Shown in pieces: positions 56,845 to 64,000 of a DNA stretch of 64,000 bases. The notes under the pieces are model-generated. The model was given only the letters and a program-made list of their open reading frames with translations. It was not told the origin of the DNA and did no database searches. The translations under genes were made by a program, and so were the position numbers. The stretch covers positions 19,863 to 83,862 of the forward strand of contig QJNS01000300.1 of assembly GCA_004154925.1 (NCBI GenBank), in the 5' to 3' direction. Positions within the stretch are counted from its first letter, which is position 1; each line of letters starts with the position of its first letter. Origin of the DNA: Monosporascus cannonballus (lineage: Eukaryota > Ascomycota > Sordariomycetes > Xylariales).

Positions 56845-57010
56845 AGCGAGGTGATGGCCGAGCAGTCGTAGAGTATTCCAAAAAATAAGTGTATTGACAG
56901 ATTTCTATCTGGGTTATATGTGTATTTGCCCGAAAATGGGATTTTGTGGTTGTCCCAAGTAGTTGAGTCGGCGACTAGTCGCCGACATTTAGCCATACCT
57001 TCCATGTTCT
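56845..57010. other. island of normal base composition inside the AT-rich block
   Basis: About 165 bp (TAAGCGAGGTGATGGCCGAG to TAGCCATACCTTCC) with ordinary GC content in the middle of highly eroded DNA. It contains a perfect 20-bp palindrome. It may be a younger insertion, a solo terminal repeat or a segment protected from mutation. Confidence 0.55.
56967..56986. repeat. perfect 20-bp palindrome
   Basis: GTCGGCGACTAGTCGCCGAC: each half (GTCGGCGACT) is the exact reverse complement of the other, with no spacer. It is strikingly GC-rich for its surroundings. Confidence 0.95.
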
Positions 57011-60000
57011 TTTATTTCCGTGCAAAAACAAATTTTAATAGCCGCAAATATAGTAATTTAATGTCATTTAATAAATACGATATTTATTTTTTTAATATTA
57101 TTTCTTTAAATTTAAGGAAAAAAACAAATGGAATTATACCTGTAATAAGAAATACGATAACGTAATTGATGTTATGACTTAAATCGAAATCCTAAAAATA
57201 ATTCTGTTTTTAATTAAATTATACACTCGAATTTATACGGCTATAAAAAGATTTTAGGAAAATTAACAATAAGAATAAAGAAAGTTATATTTTTCATAAT
57301 ATAAAAAAAGGCCTTCGGTTTGAACGGTTGATATATTAAATAAATAAGTTAACTGTGAATACTAAATAAATTTAAAACCCGAAAAGTTTTGGTTTTTACA
57401 AAAGTTTAAAGTAATTAACGAAATAATATACGTTGTATACTTAGCGAAATTAACAGTAAAAGATATATAGAACGCCGTAATCAAAAATAAAAAAACGTTC
57501 GTGAAAATAACTTCACTATTTAAAATAAACCGTTTAAGTAATGTGTTATAAATAATTATTATAAATAAGGTATATATATAGTATACCGAATCAACCTTGG
57601 TATAACGTTTTAAACAATCTTAAAAACGAAAAGAATTCAGCAAATAAAGAGTATCGATTTAATATTAAAAAACCAAAAAAATACATATTAAGTTCTTTAA
57701 AAAGTAATAAACCTAGATTAAGCTAACATATTTTTAGGTACTAAGGATTTAAAAACGAAATTTCCTAAATAAATTACTTAGTACAACATATTATTTTAAC
57801 AAAAGAGAGTAAATATTAACGTTTTTTTATATATGCCATTTTTGTAATATAGTAAAAAATAAACAGAATTTACCATTTTTTCTATGATAAATTTTCGAAC
57901 GTTAAATAGTATTTTAATATTTAATATCTACTTCTTATTGATTTATATTTTATAAATATTTAATTTAAAAACGTAGTAGAAATAAATATTTATTATTCTA
58001 CTTGAATATTTCGAAAGAAATTTACATATATTTATCGTTTTATGAACTACATTTTCTAAATTATAAACGATATTGTTATTATTTAAATCAGTTACATAGT
58101 TGTTTTTAACCAAACGATAAACAAATACGTTAAATATATTAATATTGTTTCGGAAATGTATCTTTTTAAAAAAATTAACATTAGCCTTTTCCATAACCTC
58201 TGTAAGTTATACAACAATTAAGTTTTTCAGATTTAAATTAAACAGCTTAGTTTTTTATTATTGAAGAACATATGCAGCTGTTAAGTAATTTTTTCTTTTA
58301 AGATGTTAAAGTTTTAAAATCGTATATTAAGATTACTATATTTTTTCGTTATTTTATGGATTAATATTAGTTAAAAAATTGGAACTTTCATAAAAAGATT
58401 TACGACATTAGAAAAGGATATAAAGATATTATTTTTTTTTCTAAAAATGGATTAATACAGAAAAACGATAGATTTCGAAAAAAAAACGCTTATTTTAACT
58501 GAAATAAAAAAGGAATATTTGGCTATGCCACAAAAATAATTATCGAACGTATATTATTTTACATTAAACTTATAAGTTCGTGATACTTATGATAATAAAT
58601 ATTTTTCGTTTTTATGGGCTTAGAATAAGTGTTTTTTATTATTTAAAATAAAACATATGACGGATATCCGTAAACTTAGTTAAATTAATTATACTTTTCT
58701 GAAGATATTAATAAAGGTTAAATGAAAATATATCATTATAAAAGTCGAACTTGCATATTTTATATGAACTGTACGTAATTTTTCAATTTAAATTTCATCT
58801 TATATTCGGCTGCTAAATATTGTAATAAATTATGAAGTTAGAAATTTTTGTTTAATTAAATAAATTTACAGTTAATAAACTTTGTAATAATAAATGCGAA
58901 ATTCATAATAATATTAATATTTTTCCAATTTTATTTTGATATTCGGTATACTTTAAATAAATTTATTATCGTATTTAACGCTGTTTATGCATACGTATGA
59001 TATTAAACCTCATAAACAAAGAAAACTTAAAGTATTAAAAGCTTTCAGTTTAATAATATGTCGAAAAATTCTAATTATTAAATTCAAACGAAAATAAATA
59101 TAAGAAAAACTTTTAAAGGCCGGTGCGTTAAAAAATTTCGTTAAAAACTTCGTCAATAGCGAAAAACTTTTTAGAATTATGGCGAAATTTAAAAGAATTT
59201 CAAAACGGTTAATTCTTTTAAAATACTTCCGATAGGTTTTCGCCATTAAATTATTTTATAAATTTAACACGATTAAAAAAATTATATGTACAGTTTCTTT
59301 AAACGGATAATATTTTCGATTCATTCCATAATAACAAGTATTATTTTAGCTTGAAATGAATAATATATGATTTAAAGTTATTTATAATACCGATATTCTT
59401 TTAAAAACTAATTAAATAAGTTAAATATTATCTCGTTTTAACATACGAATTATATGTTTCGGACGGTTTTATTTAGAAAATTAACATCTATAAGTATTTT
59501 TTTAAAATTTTGTTATATATTTTTATAGAAAAATTTGGAATTAATATTTAATTGTTTTCGTTGGAGGAACTTTATAACATGTATTTAACTTCGATAAATA
59601 TAATTTGTTATTCATAATAATTTTAAATACTTTTTAAAGAATTAATATTTAGTTGCATTAAATGTAAAGCTAATAGTTAAGCAAATATTTTTTTATAAAT
59701 TGTTGTTTTTTACCGATTGGGATATACCGGTTAAATCAATTTTCGATAAAGATTTAAACTTTATATCCGATTATGGAAATATTCTTTAGCTGAATTCAAT
59801 ATCAAATTTATTTTCTTCCAAATTATTACGTTCAAATAATTAAATAAACTGGAAATCAAAATGAAAATAAAACATAATTTTGAAGTATTTCACTACCGCT
59901 CATAATGTTTTATAAATAAATTTTATTTTAATTTGTAATATGACTTTAAATTAACCGTTTTAGCCGTAATTAATTGAAAATTATATAAGTTAAATTTCGG

Positions 60001-63000
60001 ATTTAAGTTTCGATCGGTGTTAAATATGTTTAGAATATTTAAAATGTTTTATAATTTCGAACTAATAAAACCTTTATATTTATATAAAATCAAAAAGTGC
60101 ATCCATGTTATTATAATGAATTTAAAAATTAAATATATTTCCAAATATGGGCAATTCCAGTTTGTCATAAATAATTAAAAAATTGGTTTTTATGAAAAAT
60201 AGTATTTTTTAAAAAAGATCTAGATAATAATCACTGTAAATCACCAGGATTTTTATTGTCATTAAAAATAAATAATTTAATATACGAATTCCATTTTTTG
60301 TAATATTAATAAATTCATCAAATAATTTGATATACTAATTTAATTCCCGTTGTAAAAAAGTAAAAAGCTATAATCTCAAAAAAAGCCGCAACTAAAACGA
60401 ATATTTATTAATTATAATAATAAAAACTTTTTTCAAACATAAAACAACGTCCATTTCGTAACATTTTTTATATTAAAAATGATTGTAAAATATTTGATAT
60501 AATAAAAAAGATATAACGTAAAATACAATATATAATATTTTCGATAACCTTTAATAAATAATACAATTAACTTTATTAAAATTTTGTTTATATTTATAAA
60601 TTTTCTAAAGAAAATTCAATATTAAAAAAGTCCAGGATAGGAAACATTTTATAAAATAATAAAGTTTTTTTAAAAAAATACCTAAAGGTTACTCTTGACA
60701 GAAATTAAACATTTCGTAAATTATTAAACAAATTATTTTTAAAAATCCCCCAATATTTTCGACGTTTTCATGGTTTTCGAGTAATAAATTGTTTAATTTT
60801 TTAAAAAAATTATATTTCTTTTTATTTTGACTATTATAATTTCCTTTTCTGTTAAACATTTAATATGATTAATTAAATATTTTGCAATATTTTTAATATT
60901 TAACGTGTTTGAATCAGTTTCATTTAATATTTATTTTAAATATTTAAAGTCTAATTTATTTTTTTCGATTTTAATTTTAATCTTTGTTATTATTATGTTT
61001 ATTCAGCAATTACAAAGCATAGTACTTAATAATCATAAACATTAATGGGTATTCCTAAAAAACGCTTTATAAAAATTGGTATCGAATTTTTTTCGAAAAC
61101 TGAAAGCTTAATAAATAATATATCTCATATTATAATGTTAAAAATATAGTGCAAAGCTTCCGCAAAACAAAATCATAAATAGAATATTTATATTAAATAT
61201 TATTAAGTAAAACTGCGTTTATGATTTAAATTAAATTATAAGCGGAAACGATTATAACCTTATTTCGACCGCTAAAAATCCCTGAAATTTCTGCTAAAAA
61301 ATTCTTACGGTTCATCCGCCGAAATTTTATATTAATTTCCACCGTATATTTAACACATTTTTCCATATTTAATTATTTACATAATTTGAAAAAACGGTTT
61401 ATATAAAAAAATTCTATAGCTTTATATATAACCTTCTTTGATGAATATTTAAAAACTTTCCGGTAGCTTTATTAAATAAATTTAACTAAATTATTTTGAA
61501 ATATATTAAAAGAGTTATATATGTACGATAACGCTAAAATATGCAGATTCGGTATTTCAATTTTTATAATTAAATATCATTTCGAAATTTGTTTACTTAT
61601 TTTTCTTTACATTAATCTTTTAAAATAACAAAACTTTAATATTTCTATAATTTTAATTAAAAACGATAATTCTAATAATGAAAATGTTACCAACAATGGT
61701 AAGGCATGATTGGTAAATGTATAATTTAAAAAAACAGTAAAAAATACAGTATAAATGAGGGTATTTTAAAAATTTAGTTTATATCAGCGAATAATAAAAA
61801 GGAATTAATAAATAAATAACCTCAAATTTCATATACGTTATGTTTTAACGGTTTATTAGTTATTTTTAGTAACAACGAATATCGATAACAAAACTATTAA
61901 TGTCGGATATACTGATAACGAAAATAAAAATAACCAAAAAAATCGAGACCACGTAACAAATCAAAAAATCGAATATTTCTGTAAATGTAAAAACCGACAA
62001 AAATGTTTTAGCGAAAATCTCATAGGTTTAATAGCTATTAAATATTATACTATTCCTATAAAAGAAAAACCTGGACTTATATATGTTTTTTATAATTATA
62101 TTAAACTCAGATTAATAAATTAAATTTATCTTTACCTAAAAATTCTATTAAATTAAATAAATACTTTATTTAACATAATTAGTAAACCGATAGAAACTTT
62201 ACAAACAGTTTTAATTTTTATTTACAAAATCTATATAAGAAAGTAAAATCGTCCGTGGTTTTTATTAATACTAGTAAAGATTTATAGTAATATTGGTCGG
62301 AAAATTGAATAGAAATTCGTTTAAGTTACAATAATTATATAAAAATAATTACAAAATATGAATACATAAATACGAAAATTTTAAAAACGAAATTTGCATA
62401 AATTAAAAATATATTAATATATTAATAACCGCTACTAAAAATTTAATAGGAAAAATGTTATGGATTACCGTTTTGAAAGGTTTATATATTTAAATACAAT
62501 AAAAATTTAATTAAAAAGGTTTAATGTTTTCGGTTATATAAATTACTTATTTTATTATAATTTAAATAAAAATGTTTGTAAAAAATTAATTATATTTTAC
62601 GATTATTAATATAATAATAATAATTCCTATTTTCATTTTATAAACATTAAATATTTCCTTCTTATTTATAATTATATCCATAAAAATTATCTTAATTATT
62701 TTTTACCGCTTAATATCGTTTTTAATAATTCTTTAATTATGGTTTCTGTCGCTAAGGTTTTACCGGTAATGGGCATAACACAAAAAACGAATAAATTTCG
62801 AACACGCCGAATTTTCGGCGTAACAAACTAAGACAGCAAAAGCTTTTTAGTTGTAAAAGGTTACGAAGATAACGGCAGCCTTTTTGTTTCGGGATAATGG
62901 CCTCTAAGGATTTATCGGCCGTTAACGCGCCAAAAAATAACGAGAAATTAATAATAAAAAACAAGTGCGTCTCCTTTTTTTTCGTAAAAGGCATGTATTA

Positions 63001-63830
63001 CGTTTTTTTATCTTACGAAATAATTCTTTTTCGCTTTTATTATAAATTATTAGATTTTATGAAATTTGATTTTTACCGTAATAATTAACGGCAATAATAT
63101 TCGATTTCTAATAATAATATTGTTTAATTATCGGTAATTAAGTACAAATCGCAACTCACCGTTTTTCTTAAGTATAAAAAACCTCAAGTATCTTATAGGT
63201 TATTTCGAAAAACGAATTTATCCTTTTTATAATCGGGGTTTTAAATATTTTTAGAACGCGTATAACTTATTTCCATTAAGGTTATAAATCAGAAAAAAAA
63301 TTCGTAAATAAGCTTTTCTTAAGGATTATTTTATTGCTATACTAGTCATGGTTTAGTAATTTCGTATTAAGCTTTTTCTAAGAAATTACTTGTATTTATA
63401 ATATTATCATAATATTTTACCACGTTTTTTAACTTTTCGACCTGTTATTATAAATTGTTATTTAAATACTTAATTTTTGTTTGCAGAATAATCATAATTT
63501 GCGTATTTCTTTCTAATATCTATTTTCTTTTTCATATTTTATTTTTTTTATGTAATAAGATATTTATCGTATCTTTATATCTGTATTTGCCGCTATTTTC
63601 GGTTAAATATTATGATTTCGGTTTTTTTAGGGAATTTTGTATATTTATAAGGTATAAAACGAATTTTACCTAGGTAATTCATTTATTCAAGTCTTATATT
63701 AATATATGCATAATATTCTTAACATTAATTATATCGAAATCCATTATCTTTGTATTTCCCTTAAATAAAAATCTGGAAACAGTAAATTTTATATTTAATT
63801 TTTCCCTTATCGTGAACTAAATTCCTACCT

Positions 63831-64000
63831 TCGGCGTTCTGTGAGAATACAGCCCCTATGAGGATGAGGCTGGTAGCCGACCAGCCACCGATCAGCCACC
63901 GACCCACTTACTAGTATAAATCCACCATCTGGCAGCTAGTGGGAAACGCCAGATGGAAGTAACCTAATACACTCACTTCTTGGAATCTGCTTTACGACTG
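63831..64000. other. abrupt return to normal composition, possible edge of another repeat
   Basis: Begins near CCTACCTTCGGCG. Contains two direct copies of CAGCCACCGA, a TATAAA element at 63915-63920 and a 9-bp-stem hairpin. The TATA element and hairpin would suit a terminal repeat of a mobile element, but only 170 bp are visible. Confidence 0.4.
63925..63956. repeat. inverted repeat (9-bp stem, 14-nt loop)
   Basis: CCATCTGGC at 63925-63933 pairs exactly with GCCAGATGG at 63948-63956. It lies just downstream of a TATAAA sequence. Confidence 0.8.

Larger units (their letters stand above)
48705..63830. other. AT-rich, gene-free RIP-type block
   Basis: About 15 kb of extremely AT-rich DNA with an abrupt left edge (after AACAAGGCGAAAAAG) and an abrupt right edge near 63830. 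The few frames over 60 codons are Phe/Ile/Lys/Asn-rich and start in random contexts. Eroded former coding stretches can be sensed, for example 51240-51610, where a basic frame is broken by TAA/TAG at what look like old Gln/Trp codons. CG dinucleotides remain common, which fits RIP acting on CpA rather than general deamination. Such blocks are typical of dead transposon clusters in Pezizomycotina. Apart from the repeats listed, I see no RNA gene or satellite. Confidence 0.85.

Noticed and set aside
56850..56890. tRNA-like A-box (TGGCCGAGCAG) in the GC island
   Set aside because: No matching B-box (GGTTCGA) or acceptor-stem pairing could be found downstream, so it is not called as a tRNA.
57943..59246. 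Minus-strand frames of 78-83 codons in the AT block
   Set aside because: Asn/Lys/Phe/Ile-rich with no motif; expected by chance in such DNA.
62752..62994. 80-codon minus-strand frame near a local rise in GC
   Set aside because: Possible fossil of a mobile-element protein, but no reverse transcriptase, integrase or transposase motif can be read. A CGCCGAATTTTCGGCG inverted repeat nearby was too short to interpret.
1..64000. CRISPR arrays, bacterial operons, riboswitches, rRNA
   Set aside because: None seen. Intron-bearing genes show this to be eukaryotic fungal DNA, and no regular spacer-repeat pattern or rRNA-like sequence was found.

Overview
This window is nuclear DNA of a filamentous ascomycete, most likely a Sordariomycete-type Pezizomycotina (inference from protein families and gene structure). 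Genes are interrupted by short GT-AG introns (about 50-175 bp) with CTRAC-like branch sites. The families seen include Mds3, Swc3, Zn2Cys6 regulators, a quinate-permease-like MFS transporter and a fungal DUF7580/C2H2-ankyrin/kinase set. A 15-kb block of AT-rich, gene-free DNA carries the marks of repeat-induced point mutation (RIP).

Layout. From 1 to about 33.2 kb is ordinary housekeeping DNA. It holds a ZZ/EF-hand membrane protein (open at the left edge), an M50-like membrane peptidase, an alpha/beta hydrolase, Swc3 of the SWR1 complex, an ABHD12-like hydrolase with an 8-nt exon, N-myristoyltransferase, a possible small Cys-rich protein, a 1-Cys peroxiredoxin, an Mds3-type kelch protein, another alpha/beta hydrolase and a Tgl4/5-like patatin lipase. 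These genes are separated by long gene-free intervals rich in short CTAGGTACCTAG-like palindromes.

From 34.1 to 40.4 kb lies a divergent pair: a regulator with two consecutive Zn2Cys6 clusters (minus strand) and a 13-exon MFS sugar/quinate-type transporter (plus strand), sharing a 1.25-kb promoter region. The only assembly gap, flanked by long G/C homopolymers, falls inside an intron of the regulator. The pair looks like a substrate-uptake gene with its own regulator (inference).

From 41.2 to 48.6 kb is a decaying accessory zone. It contains a small TATA-box gene with one in-frame stop, a multiply frameshifted DUF7580-type gene, a divergently placed C2H2/ankyrin reading frame that runs into a kinase domain lacking both catalytic aspartates, and the C-terminal piece of a VPS41-like RING protein that stops at the edge of the AT-rich block. 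The stops seen fit TGG to TGA/TAG and CAA to TAA changes, as expected of RIP leaking from the neighbouring repeat.

From about 48.7 to 63.8 kb the DNA is extremely AT-rich with no credible gene. It contains one pair of direct LTR-like repeats 4.3 kb apart and a small island of normal base composition with a perfect 20-bp palindrome. The last 170 bp return abruptly to normal composition.

All exon models were built by eye from reading frames, splice signals and remembered family motifs. No alignment was run.
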